A DNA stretch of 64,000 nt from Actinophytocola oryzae (GCF_004364325.1 NZ_SOCP01000004.1:124001-188000), one strand, 5' to 3'; positions 6,829 through 15,276 are shown, numbered from the stretch's first letter. Translations and numbers: made by a program. The notes: generated by a model from the sequence alone, not told the origin.

Positions 6829-9542
6829 GACGGTGGTCGAGGGTCGCGTTCGTCGTGGTGATCGCGGCGGCGCCGCTCACTGTCGGGACGGCCCAGGCGC
6901 AGCAGGGGAGCTGGGCGTACGACCAGACCAAGCAGATCGCCAACGCGGGCCGGTCCGAGTCCTTCGACGCGACGGTGAAGGTCAGCAGGACCTCGAACCT
7001 GTTCAACCGCCAGCAGGTCGCGATCGACCTGGACGGCTTCAAACCGACCTACAACGCCAACAACATCGTGAACAACGGGACCTACCTCGAGTACCCGGTC
7101 GTCGTGATGCAGTGCCGCGGCACGGACCCGACGCCCGAGACGTGTGCCAACGAGCGGCGCAGCGTCTACTACCCGGGGTACGACAAGGCGGCGTCGCAGG
7201 ACTGGCGGGACCGGGCGCGGCTGCTGGCGGGGCCGGGCAACACGACGGGCATCCCCGGCGCGGACTTCAACGAGAAGATGCGGAACCTGCTCACCATCGA
7301 GCAGGTCCCGTTCGTCGCCCAGGACGGCACGAACTACCTCTGGGAAGGCACCGTCGACGCCACGGGCCAGCCGTGGCTCGACGAGCCGGCCAGGAAGAGC
7401 TACCCGCCGCCGGACACCGCGGACGCGGGCACGAGCGTGCTCGCCACCCGCAGCGTGCCCATCAGGACCGACGGCGGCGCCGAGTTCCTCTTCGAGGTGC
7501 GCCAACGGGTCTCGCAGCCGAGCCTCGGCTGCACGGACACCGAGAAGTGCTCGATCGTCGTCGTGCCCGTCATGGACATGGCATGTGCGGAGGGCGCACC
7601 GGCCGAATGCGGTGGCGCGCCACTGGGTACCGAGCCCGGTGGCGCCGCTGGTGGCACCAACACCATCAACAACTGGGTGTCACAGCGGGAGTGGCTCGCG
7701 GAGTCCAACTGGCGCAACCGTTTCGTCGTGCCGATCGAGTTCGCGCCGGACCCGGACACGTGCAGCGTGCACGACCAACGACCCATTCTGCCCGTCTTCG
7801 GCTCGGAGCTGGCGGACGTCGCGCAACAGCGGTGGGGCAGTGCCTACTGCGCGGGCCTGCGTTCCGCGGACTACCTGCCGCTGTACACGCAGGGCTCGGA
7901 GTACGACGGCCGCAGGCAGTTCACCACGATGCTCGGTGACTCCTACGGTCAGAACGCGGTGTTGACCACCCAGCCGGTCACGGACTCGCCGAGACCGGTG
8001 GTGCACGCGCCGAGCGCGCTCACCGGGTTCACCGTCGCGTTCACGGCCGACGACGCCGACGGCAGGCAGATACAGGAGATGACGCTGTCGCCCCGCCTGC
8101 TCGCGAAGCTTCTGACGCAGAGCTACACGCCGAGCAAGGTGACCGACGCGATCCGCAACGCCCGCACGAGGTTCACCGGCGCACCGGACCAGGTGGCCGC
8201 GATCACTGCGGCAGGCAACGGAAACGGCTTCTACTGGGAGCATCCCGCGTTGTTCCACAACCCGTCGAGCATCTGGGAGGACCAGGAGTTCGTCGCGCTG
8301 AACCCGGACCTCAAGCTGCGCAACAGCCGCGGCGTGCTCGCCGACCAGTTCCAGACCTACCTCGCGCCGGTGGTCTTCCAGGTGCAGTCGGACATCATCG
8401 TGGACCTGACCCGCTACATCGTCGCCGACCCGGTCGCGCGGGCGTGGTTGGACGGCAAGGCGGACGAGCAGGGCATGGTCGTGAACCCGGTGTGGCAGGG
8501 CACGGGGGAGTACGAGCTGTACAGCCTGCTCGACCAGGAGGCGCGGCCGCCCAAGCCGCACCGCCCCGACTCGTCGGAACAGCAGCCGCAGTACTACAAC
8601 GTGCCGGGTGCGGGCGACGAGTGCGACGGGCAGTTCGGCACGCCGCTGTTGACCAGGCAGGCCAACATCACGAACTCGGCCGAGGCGTCGGCGACCGCGC
8701 TGCTCGACCGGCGCGGCTCCGCGACACCGATCTGCGGCTTCACCGACGTGCCGACGCAGAACGGTGACCTCGACCGGATCTACTCGGAGACGAAGGTGAC
8801 CCCGGCCGACTTCGGCAAACGGGCCATGCTGTCGGTCACGACGGTCCCGCACGCGCGGCTGTACGAGCTGCCGACGGCGAAGCTCGTCAACGCGGGCGGC
8901 CAGGCGGTCGCGCCGGACCCCGGCACGATGGTGAACGCGCTGGGCGCGGCGGTCCAGGACAAGACGACCGGCACGATCGAGCTGGACTACGGCCGCGTCA
9001 CCGGGAACGCCTACCCCGGCACGATGATCGCGTTCACCGCGGTGCCGTCGTCCGGGATGTCGACCGGTGTCGCGGCACAGTACGCCGACTTCATCGAGTT
9101 CATGGCCACCGACGGCCAGCACCCCGGCGAGAACATCACCGACCTGCCACCGGGTTACGACCCGCTCACACCGAACCTGCGTCAGCAGGCACTCGACGCG
9201 GCCCGGGCCGTGCGCGAGCAGAAGGGCGAGGTCCCGCCGCCGCCTGAGGACGGCCCACTCGGCGACGGTCCAGGTACGAACACCGACTCCACTGTGGACA
9301 ACCTGAACGGCAACGCGAACTCCGGTGTCGGCCCGGCGCAGACCGCTGACGACGAGGCGAAGGAGGGCGACCCCCGTTCGGTGGCGCAGACCCGGGGCGC
9401 GGGCTCGTGGTGGTCCCGCTGGACGCTGCCGCTGCTGTTCGGCCTCGGTGTGCTCGCCGCACTCGCCGCGTTCGTCGTCGGCGCGGCGACCCGGCACGAC
9501 CACCCCGTCCGCCGCCTGATCAGAACGGCACTGCGTCGATGA
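6825..9542 (+). CDS. Large membrane-anchored PstS-related surface protein
   Basis: This 905-residue exported protein has a signal peptide (residues 1-26, ending AQAQ), a very large ectodomain, a Pro/Asp/Asn-rich linker (about 800-860) and one C-terminal transmembrane helix (about 866-890) with a basic tail. Two stretches recall PstS: LSPRLLAKLLTQSY near residue 421, compared with the SGTTIAKIFTGG block of the adjacent PstS, and a block at about 724-800 with AYPGTMIAFTAVP, then FIEFMATDGQ, then GYDPLTPNLR, in the order of the C-terminal part of PstS. The first 400 residues match nothing I recognise and contain several cysteines. The gene overlaps pstS and the sortase-like gene by ATGA on each side, so its product is expected in the same stoichiometric complex. 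A phosphate-related binding role is an inference. Confidence 0.8.
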   Translation: MRRWSRVAFVVVIAAAPLTVGTAQAQQGSWAYDQTKQIANAGRSESFDATVKVSRTSNLFNRQQVAIDLDGFKPTYNANNIVNNGTYLEYPVVVMQCRGTDPTPETCANERRSVYYPGYDKAASQDWRDRARLLAGPGNTTGIPGADFNEKMRNLLTIEQVPFVAQDGTNYLWEGTVDATGQPWLDEPARKSYPPPDTADAGTSVLATRSVPIRTDGGAEFLFEVRQRVSQPSLGCTDTEKCSIVVVPVMDMACAEGAPAECGGAPLGTEPGGAAGGTNTINNWVSQREWLAESNWRNRFVVPIEFAPDPDTCSVHDQRPILPVFGSELADVAQQRWGSAYCAGLRSADYLPLYTQGSEYDGRRQFTTMLGDSYGQNAVLTTQPVTDSPRPVVHAPSALTGFTVAFTADDADGRQIQEMTLSPRLLAKLLTQSYTPSKVTDAIRNARTRFTGAPDQVAAITAAGNGNGFYWEHPALFHNPSSIWEDQEFVALNPDLKLRNSRGVLADQFQTYLAPVVFQVQSDIIVDLTRYIVADPVARAWLDGKADEQGMVVNPVWQGTGEYELYSLLDQEARPPKPHRPDSSEQQPQYYNVPGAGDECDGQFGTPLLTRQANITNSAEASATALLDRRGSATPICGFTDVPTQNGDLDRIYSETKVTPADFGKRAMLSVTTVPHARLYELPTAKLVNAGGQAVAPDPGTMVNALGAAVQDKTTGTIELDYGRVTGNAYPGTMIAFTAVPSSGMSTGVAAQYADFIEFMATDGQHPGENITDLPPGYDPLTPNLRQQALDAARAVREQKGEVPPPPEDGPLGDGPGTNTDSTVDNLNGNANSGVGPAQTADDEAKEGDPRSVAQTRGAGSWWSRWTLPLLFGLGVLAALAAFVVGAATRHDHPVRRLIRTALRR

Positions 9543-10519
9543 CCGCGACCGAAGCACGTCCGCGGGAAACGGTGGCACCACCGGTTCCGCCGTCTCCGCC
9601 CTCGGCGCCTGCCCCCGTCACGCCCTTCGGCGCACGGCTCGTCACGCGTGCCCTCACCCTGGTTTCCGTCGGCGTGCTGGGCTTCGTCGGCTACCTCCTG
9701 CTGCTGACCCCGATCGAGCAGGACGCGAACCAGGACGTCCTCTACTCGCAGCTGCGCGGCCCGATCGCGGAAGGCGTGCCGCCCTACGCGGGCGCGGAGG
9801 TCAGCGCCGACGGCACCATCGAGCGCCAGGTGCCGCCGATCTACGACGACGGCGAGGACGCGGTGATCCCGGCGGGCGCACCGGTCGCCATGCTGGCGAT
9901 CCCGCGCCTCGGCCTCAACGAGGTGGTCGTCGAGGGCACCAGCTCCGGTGACCTCATGGCGGGCCCCGGGCACCGGCGTGACACCGTCCTACCGGGACAG
10001 ATGGGTGTCTCGCTGGTGTACGGGAGGTCCATGACGTTCGGCGGCCCGTTCCAGGACATCGTCGAGCTGCGGCCCGGAGACGTCGTCACGGTCGTCACGT
10101 TCCAGGGCTCGTTCACCTACCGCGTCGAGGGCGTGCGCCGCGACGGCGACCCGCTGCCGGACATCGAACCGGTCACCAAGGGCGGCAGCCGCCTCACGAT
10201 GGTCACCGCCGAGGGCTCGAACCCGCTCCAGCCCGAGCACACGGTGTTCGTGGACGCCCTGCTGCGTGGCGACGCCCAACCCGCGGCGACCCACCCGGCG
10301 ATCGTGCCGCCGGAGGAGAAGTCCCTCGCCTCCGACCGTCCCGCGTTGCTGAACCTGGTGCTGTGGCTGCAGGCGTTGGTGCTGGTCGTGGTCGCCATCG
10401 CGTGGGCGCGGGTGCGCTGGGGCCGTTGGGAGACGCACCTGGTCGGGTTGCCGGTGGCACTCGCCGTGCTGTGGTACGTCTACGAGTCGGTCGGGCGGCT
10501 GCTGCCGAACCTGGCGTGA
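9539..10519 (+). CDS. Sortase-fold membrane protein lacking the catalytic cysteine
   Basis: The ATG at 9539 overlaps the previous stop (ATGA). The 326-residue product has a Pro-rich cytoplasmic tail, a transmembrane helix at about 34-57, a class E/D-type sortase domain (about 110-250) and two further hydrophobic helices near the C-terminus (about 272-292 and 300-320). The sortase histidine is in place (GPGHRRD, His145). At the usual TLxTC active site the sequence is LTMVTA, so Ala224 replaces cysteine, and the downstream arginine position reads PEHTVFV. There is no cysteine anywhere in the protein. It should therefore be unable to perform transpeptidation and probably acts as a docking or assembly partner for the neighbouring surface proteins. 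Confidence 0.85.
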   Translation: MTATEARPRETVAPPVPPSPPSAPAPVTPFGARLVTRALTLVSVGVLGFVGYLLLLTPIEQDANQDVLYSQLRGPIAEGVPPYAGAEVSADGTIERQVPPIYDDGEDAVIPAGAPVAMLAIPRLGLNEVVVEGTSSGDLMAGPGHRRDTVLPGQMGVSLVYGRSMTFGGPFQDIVELRPGDVVTVVTFQGSFTYRVEGVRRDGDPLPDIEPVTKGGSRLTMVTAEGSNPLQPEHTVFVDALLRGDAQPAATHPAIVPPEEKSLASDRPALLNLVLWLQALVLVVVAIAWARVRWGRWETHLVGLPVALAVLWYVYESVGRLLPNLA

Positions 10520-11217
10520 GACAGCGGATCCTGCTCGCCGTCGCGGTGTTGGTACTGCTCGCGCCCGGTGCTTTCGTGTGCTACCTGGTACTCAGGCCGG
10601 CCCCGCCGCTTCCGCTCACGGTGCCGACGATCCCGGAGCCACCCGCGCCGGTGCCGGACTACGAGCCGTGGGCGCGGCAGGTCGCGTCGCTGACCGGCAT
10701 CCCGCCCCGCGCACTGCTCGCCTACGCGCGGACGCAGCTCCGGCTGTCGAGTGAGCTGCCGTCGTGCGGGATCGACTGGGCCACGCTGGCCGGAGTCGGT
10801 TCGGTGGAGTCGGACCACGGCCGCTACGGCGACCGTGAGCTGACCGCGAACGGCCGCCCGTCCCGCCCGATCGTGGGCGTCCCGCTCGACGGATCTCCGG
10901 CCGTGGCGTCGATCCCGGACACGGACGACGGCGCACTGGACGGCGACCCGGCGTGGGACCGCGCGGTCGGCCCGATGCAGTTCATCCCGGGCACCTGGCG
11001 CGAGTGGGCCGCCGACGGCGACGCGGACGGCGTCACGGACCCGCAGGACATCGACGACGCCACGCTGGCCGCCGGCCGGTACCTGTGCGCCTCGGGTCCA
11101 CTGAGGACGGCTGAGGGATGGCGTGCGGCGGTGTTGTCGTACAACTCCTCGGATTCCTATCTGCGTGCCGTTCTCGATGCCACGAACGGCTACGCCGAAC
11201 GCAGCAGGCACAGCTGA
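10516..11217 (+). CDS. Membrane-anchored lytic murein transglycosylase
   Basis: The GTG at 10516 overlaps the stop of the sortase-like gene (GTGA). The 233-residue product has an N-terminal membrane helix (about 4-26), a Pro-rich spacer and a soluble lytic transglycosylase domain from about residue 50. The catalytic glutamate is Glu98 in GSVESDHGRYG, and the MltB/SLT-type block AVGPMQFIPGTW follows. The enzyme would cleave peptidoglycan glycan strands outside the membrane. As the last gene of the coupled chain it may open the wall locally for insertion of the anchored binding proteins; that role is inferred from context. Confidence 0.88.
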   Translation: MRQRILLAVAVLVLLAPGAFVCYLVLRPAPPLPLTVPTIPEPPAPVPDYEPWARQVASLTGIPPRALLAYARTQLRLSSELPSCGIDWATLAGVGSVESDHGRYGDRELTANGRPSRPIVGVPLDGSPAVASIPDTDDGALDGDPAWDRAVGPMQFIPGTWREWAADGDADGVTDPQDIDDATLAAGRYLCASGPLRTAEGWRAAVLSYNSSDSYLRAVLDATNGYAERSRHS

Positions 11218-11226
11218 GGAAATGTC

Positions 11227-11242
11227 GCGAGAAGGCTCTCGC
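11227..11242 (+). terminator. Short hairpin after the transglycosylase gene
   Basis: GCGAGA and TCTCGC form a perfect 6-bp stem around a four-base loop, ten bases after the stop codon. There is no T tract, so termination here would be weak or incomplete. Confidence 0.3.
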
Positions 11243-11300
11243 AGTGTCCGGACAACTCGCGCGTAGCGAGCCATTCATCTGGCGGTGATGAATTGGGCCC

Positions 11301-11323
11301 GTCCGGCCGGGTCCCGGCCGGAC
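11301..11323 (+). promoter_or_regulatory. Strong GC hairpin in the leader of the phytase-like gene
   Basis: GTCCGGCCGG and its exact complement are separated by three bases, giving a perfect 10-bp stem that ends 18 bases before the ATG at 11342. No T run follows. It could stabilise the transcript end, partly terminate read-through from the pst operon, or modulate translation of the next gene. Confidence 0.4.
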
Positions 11324-11341
11324 CAGAACGAAAGGGCTTCA

Positions 11342-12355
11342 ATGAAGCGTCGACTCACCGCTGCCGCGCTCGTCGCGGCGGTGTCCACTGTGGTCGTACC
11401 GGGCATCGCGTCCGCCGACCCGGTGGTGGCCGTGGACGGTTACTCGTTCCGTGTGCTGGACGAGGAGCTCGTCTCCGGCGTGAACAACCTGTCGGGCATC
11501 GACTACCTCGACGGTGGCTACGTGGCGATCTCGGACGACGAGTCCCGGGTCTACTCCGCCACCCTCCCGGTGACCGCCACCGGCTTCGGCCGTCAGGGCC
11601 GCGTCACGACCACCAAGCTCCGCGAGGCGGACGGCACGAGCTTCCCGCAGGGCGGCGAGGCCGTGCGCGTCGACCCGGCCGACGGCTCGCTCCTCTGGGC
11701 CAACCCTGGCGTGCGCACCCGGCGCACCACGCTCGACAGCACGGTGCAGCGCTCGGCCGCGACCGGCACGTTCGTCGCCCAGTACCCCGCGGCGCCACAC
11801 ACCGCGGCGGTGGCCGGCGAAGGCGTGCGGGACGGCGGCGGCGTCGCGGGCCTGACCTTCAACCCGACCGGCTCGCTGGTCATCTCGGCACTCGCGTCGC
11901 CGCTGGTGCAGGACGGCGGCACGACGGTCCGCGTGTCGTTCGCCAACCGCACCACCGGCGCGGTGCTGAGCCAGCTCGCCTACGAGCTGGACGCGGCCCC
12001 GCGCCGCGGCACCAACGAACTGGCCGAGATCCTGACCGTGGACGCGAGCCACTACCTCGTGCTGGAGCACGCGGTGGACTCGCGCGGCCGCGACTCGGTG
12101 CGACTGTACGAGGCCGGCACGATCGGCGCCCGCAGCGTCCTGCCGTTCGCGTCGGTCATCGGCGCCACCTACACGCCGATGACCAAGCGGCTGCTGGTGG
12201 ACTTCTCGGACCTGCACCTGCACCACGACACCAACCTCGCGGGCATGACGTGGGGCCCGACGCTCGAGTCGGGCGAGCGCACGCTGGTTCTCGCCTCCGA
12301 CAACGACTGCGGCGGCCGCACCCAGCTCGTCGCGCTGGCGGTCACGCTGTCCTAG
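11342..12355 (+). CDS. Secreted esterase-like/phytase-like protein
   Basis: A signal peptide (residues 1-25, ending ASADP) precedes one phytase-like beta-propeller domain of about 310 residues. The order of blocks (LSGIDYLDGGYVAISDD, an internal GGEAVRVDP, GVAGLTFNPTGSLVISAL, NELAEILTVD and LVLASDND) fits the esterase-like activity of phytase family (PF13449). The AAAGG before the ATG supports this start. Total length is 337 residues. In the phosphate island it could release phosphate from organic phosphoesters, although enzyme activity in this family is poorly established. A perfect terminator hairpin follows at 12379. Confidence 0.8.
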   Translation: MKRRLTAAALVAAVSTVVVPGIASADPVVAVDGYSFRVLDEELVSGVNNLSGIDYLDGGYVAISDDESRVYSATLPVTATGFGRQGRVTTTKLREADGTSFPQGGEAVRVDPADGSLLWANPGVRTRRTTLDSTVQRSAATGTFVAQYPAAPHTAAVAGEGVRDGGGVAGLTFNPTGSLVISALASPLVQDGGTTVRVSFANRTTGAVLSQLAYELDAAPRRGTNELAEILTVDASHYLVLEHAVDSRGRDSVRLYEAGTIGARSVLPFASVIGATYTPMTKRLLVDFSDLHLHHDTNLAGMTWGPTLESGERTLVLASDNDCGGRTQLVALAVTLS

Positions 12356-12378
12356 TCGACGAACCACGCGAACACAGC

Positions 12379-12411
12379 GGGGCGGCCCGGACGTGAAGTC
12401 CGGGCCGCCCC
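12379..12411. terminator. Bidirectional terminator between convergent genes
   Basis: A perfect 14-bp GC stem (12379-12392 with 12398-12411) encloses the loop GTGAA and is followed by gtgtttct. It lies between the ends of the phytase-like gene and the oppositely oriented PstS gene, so it can serve both. Confidence 0.8.
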
Positions 12412-12445
12412 GTGTTTCTGTACTACGACTTACCCAACGTCACGA

Positions 12446-13474
12446 TCACACGTCGGGGTTCGGGTTGCCGCAGCGGCTGCCCAGGCCGACGAAGCCCTCG
12501 ATCGTGTTCCCGGGGGCGGCGGCGAACTGCTGGCAGATGTAGCCGTTCGGGCCGAAGACGGCGTCGAACCTGGCGGTGCCGACGGCGCTGTCACGGATCA
12601 CGTGGAAGACGTCGCGGCTCACGCTGAACGCACCCGGGTCGACGTTGCTCGCCAGGGTGACCGTGTTGCTCGGCGGGTTGGTCGGGTTGGGCGGGTTCGA
12701 GACGTAACGCGCCGAGGAGAACGGCGCCAGGGCGAACGGGTCGTTGTCGACGGCGTTCGCGTCGTGCTCCTGCACGGTGTCGTCGACGCAGCCTGCCGCG
12801 ACCGCGGTGGCGATCTGGGTCTCGGTCACGCCGATCTGCTGCAGGAAGAAGGAACGGGTGCCGGAGCCCGCCTGCGGGAGCTTGGCACTGTAACCCGGCA
12901 GCTGGCACGTGTAGACGTCACGCAGGTCGGCCGCCGTGAAGTTCGTCGGCACGAACGAGAAGTCGTCCACGATGTAGCTGAGGCCGTCCGAGGCGAACGG
13001 GATGAACGCCAGTGCGTCCTCGGCGTTGGTGCCGTTCGACGGGCGTGACGAGCGGGCGAAGTCCACGTTCGTGTTGTTGATGAGCGTGGTGATGCCCGCA
13101 CCCGAGCCGTTCGGGCGTGCGATGACGATGTCGTCACCGTTCGCCACCGGCGGCTCGGCCGGGGTGGTGTCCTGGTTCGGGTCGCGGAGGATGATGTTGC
13201 CGCCGGGCAGGCCGGTGGTCGGGTTGGTGGCGTCGTACGAGGCGATCCGAACGCCGCCCTGCGCGTTGTAGCCACGCGCGAGGAGGTCCGTGACGAACTG
13301 GATCGTGTCCGAACCGGTGCCGACCAGGTCGTCCGAGGAGGGCACGAAACCGGCAGGGTCTGAGCTGCCGTTGTCGAGCAGGTGCGGGTCGGCCGTGGCG
13401 GAACCGAGGCCCAGGCTCAGTGCTGCCGCGGCGCCGATGGCGACGACGGCGCAGCTGCGCAGGGTCGAACGCAT
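12446..13474 (-). CDS. Second, soluble secreted PstS-like substrate-binding protein
   Basis: The ATG at 13474 is chosen because AAGGAG lies eight bases upstream, an unusually strong ribosome-binding site suggesting high expression. A longer in-frame start at 13540 would spoil the signal peptide. The 342-residue product has a signal peptide ending SATAD and then a PstS-type domain beginning LVGTGSDTIQFVTDLLARGYN-like, with four or more cysteines in the mature protein. It has no lipobox, no C-terminal helix and no sortase signal, so it is expected to be released or wall-associated. It is divergent from the LASTG-pstB pair and shares their promoter region. Confidence 0.85.
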   Translation of the reverse strand: MRSTLRSCAVVAIGAAAALSLGLGSATADPHLLDNGSSDPAGFVPSSDDLVGTGSDTIQFVTDLLARGYNAQGGVRIASYDATNPTTGLPGGNIILRDPNQDTTPAEPPVANGDDIVIARPNGSGAGITTLINNTNVDFARSSRPSNGTNAEDALAFIPFASDGLSYIVDDFSFVPTNFTAADLRDVYTCQLPGYSAKLPQAGSGTRSFFLQQIGVTETQIATAVAAGCVDDTVQEHDANAVDNDPFALAPFSSARYVSNPPNPTNPPSNTVTLASNVDPGAFSVSRDVFHVIRDSAVGTARFDAVFGPNGYICQQFAAAPGNTIEGFVGLGSRCGNPNPDV

Positions 13475-13643
13475 ACGATTTTCTCCTTGTCCGCAAGATG
13501 TACGCCCGGTCAGGGCGCGACTCGACTCTCGCCTGAGCACACGTTCGTAACCACCGCGTTATCGCGTCGGCACGCTGAGCGGGACACGGCGACGCGATGA
13601 ACAACGGCACCCGTGGGAAATCGGCGTGTCCAGACAACCTCGC

Positions 13644-13665
13644 GTTCACCGCACGTTGGTTCGCA
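13644..13665. promoter_or_regulatory. Candidate PHO-box repeat in the divergent pstS2/pstB promoter
   Basis: GTTCACCGCAC at 13644-13654 is identical to the unit at 2530-2540 in front of the island and is followed directly by GTTGGTTCGCA. It is the only recognisable motif in the 234-bp gap (13475-13708) between the divergent PstS gene and the LASTG-pstB transcript. The gap otherwise shows no gene. Confidence 0.4.
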
Positions 13666-13708
13666 CCAAGCAACCTTGCGCGCGGTGCGGCACCGAAGGG
13701 AACCTGGC

Positions 13709-14473
13709 ATGCGCGGAAGATGGTCGGCTGTAACGGGTCTGGCGATGATGGTGGGCAGCGTCGGGTTGCTGTTCCTCGTCGAGCCACCACCGGCGAGCGC
13801 GCAGACGCTGCCGCCGGAAGTCACGTCCAACGTGACGTGCGGGACGGTCCCGTCGACGGGCGCGAAGTTCATCACGTACGGGGCGTCGGTCAAGAACGTC
13901 AACGCGACCGGCACGCCGAGCATCGTCTACACGGTGCTGCGGAGCTGGAGTGACGGCCGCCCGAACAACACGATGACGAAGACCGTCGCGCCGGGCGCCA
14001 AGGTCGACGCCAACTTCGGCGACAACAACGCGGCCGTCGTCGCGGCGCAGTGGACTTACACGATGGTCGTCCAGGCCGACGGGGTGACCGTGGCGGGGCC
14101 GTTCACGAGCCAGAACCCCTGCCTGCCTCCGACGACCACCACCACGACCACGACGACGACCACCACCACGACAACGACCACGACCTCGCCGACGAGCAGC
14201 ACGACGACGACCACTCCGACCACGAGGACGACGACTCCGACGTCCTCCACCACCACGTCCTCGACCACGCCGACCACGACGACGACCGACGCCCTGTTCA
14301 ACCCGACCACGACCACCACCACGCAGGCCGTCACGAACACGTCGTCGTCCGACAACGGCGGTCTCGCGTCGACCGGTGTCGCGGTGATCGCGATCGCGGG
14401 GGTGGGACTCGTGTTGTTCGCGAACGGCGTCGGCCTCACGCGCCTGGTCCGCAGGGGCGGGACAGAGGAATGA
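13709..14473 (+). CDS. Thr-rich cell-wall protein with LASTG sorting signal
   Basis: The ATG at 13709, preceded by AAGGGA, gives a 254-residue protein. It has a signal peptide (to about residue 32, ending SAQT), a small domain of about 105 residues with two cysteines, a Thr/Ser stalk (about 141-204) encoded by ACC/ACG-type codons, and a C-terminal sorting signal. The signal is complete: LASTG at residues 219-223, a hydrophobic helix and a basic tail (RLVRRGG). LAxTG is the class E sortase motif of high-GC Gram-positives. The gene overlaps pstB by ATGA, so a wall-anchored protein and the transporter ATPase are made from one message. The adjacent sortase homologue lacks its cysteine, so another sortase must process this protein. 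Confidence 0.88.
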   Translation: MRGRWSAVTGLAMMVGSVGLLFLVEPPPASAQTLPPEVTSNVTCGTVPSTGAKFITYGASVKNVNATGTPSIVYTVLRSWSDGRPNNTMTKTVAPGAKVDANFGDNNAAVVAAQWTYTMVVQADGVTVAGPFTSQNPCLPPTTTTTTTTTTTTTTTTTTSPTSSTTTTTPTTRTTTPTSSTTTSSTTPTTTTTDALFNPTTTTTTQAVTNTSSSDNGGLASTGVAVIAIAGVGLVLFANGVGLTRLVRRGGTEE

Positions 14474-15276
14474 CGCTCACGTTTCCGCAGGTCGCGGTCG
14501 GCGGCGCGACCCTGTCCGCGCATGACGTGTCGGCGTGGTTCGGGACGCACAAGGTCCTCGAACGGGTGAACCTGACGATGGCGGCGGGCGAGGTCACCGC
14601 ACTGATCGGCCCTTCCGGCTGCGGGAAGTCGACCTTCCTGCGGATTCTCAACCGGATGCACGAGCTGGTCCCGTCGGCGTCGCTGGCCGGGGAGGTCCGC
14701 CTCGACGAGACGGACATCTACGAGCCGGGCAGGCGGATCACGGACACCCGCAAGCGCATCGGCATGGTGTTCCAGAAGCCGAACCCGTTCCCGGCCATGA
14801 CGATCGCGGAGAACGTGCTGGCGGGGCTCAAGCTGACGGGTACGAAGGTGTCCAGGGGCGGCCGGGTCGACCTGGTGGAGGAGTGCCTGACGAGGGCGAG
14901 CCTGTGGCACGAGGTGAAGGACCGCCTCCGTGAGCCGGGCGGCGCGTTGTCGGGTGGTCAGCAGCAGCGGCTGTGCATCGCACGGTCGCTGGCCGTGCGG
15001 CCCGACGTGCTCCTGATGGACGAGCCGTGTTCCGCCCTGGACCCGACGTCGACGCGGCGGGTCGAGGAGACGATCCACCTCCTGCGCAGCGAGGTGACGA
15101 TCGTGATCGTGACGCACAACATGCAGCAGGCGGCGCGGGTCTCCCAGCAGTGCGCGTTCTTCCTCGCCGAGCAGGGCACGCCGGGCCAGATCGTCGAGTC
15201 CGGGCCGACCGACGAGATCTTCGACAGCCCGTCGGACGAGCGCACCAACGACTACGTGAACGGCCGCTTCGGCTGA
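14470..15276 (+). CDS. pstB: Phosphate ABC transporter ATP-binding protein PstB
   Basis: This 268-residue ATPase energises the Pst channel from the cytoplasm. Walker A is GPSGCGKST (about residues 46-54), the Q loop is MVFQKPNPFP, the signature is LSGGQQQR and Walker B is VLLMDEPCSALDP. These and the length match PstB closely. It is separated from pstC and pstA by about 9 kb of surface-protein genes. It overlaps the LASTG gene, which reads with it from a different promoter region. No phoU gene follows; a large hairpin repeat begins 12 bases after the stop. Confidence 0.96.
   Translation: MTLTFPQVAVGGATLSAHDVSAWFGTHKVLERVNLTMAAGEVTALIGPSGCGKSTFLRILNRMHELVPSASLAGEVRLDETDIYEPGRRITDTRKRIGMVFQKPNPFPAMTIAENVLAGLKLTGTKVSRGGRVDLVEECLTRASLWHEVKDRLREPGGALSGGQQQRLCIARSLAVRPDVLLMDEPCSALDPTSTRRVEETIHLLRSEVTIVIVTHNMQQAARVSQQCAFFLAEQGTPGQIVESGPTDEIFDSPSDERTNDYVNGRFG

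Noticed and set aside
13613..13708. Upstream extension of the LASTG protein from an ATG at 13613
   Set aside because: The extension would place a charged stretch before the signal peptide and overlap the candidate PHO box; the ATG at 13709 has a ribosome-binding site and yields a normal signal peptide.
14131..14320. ACC/ACG-type microsatellite
   Set aside because: The period-three repetition is explained by the Thr-rich stalk of the LASTG protein and keeps frame; it is coding, not an independent repeat element.
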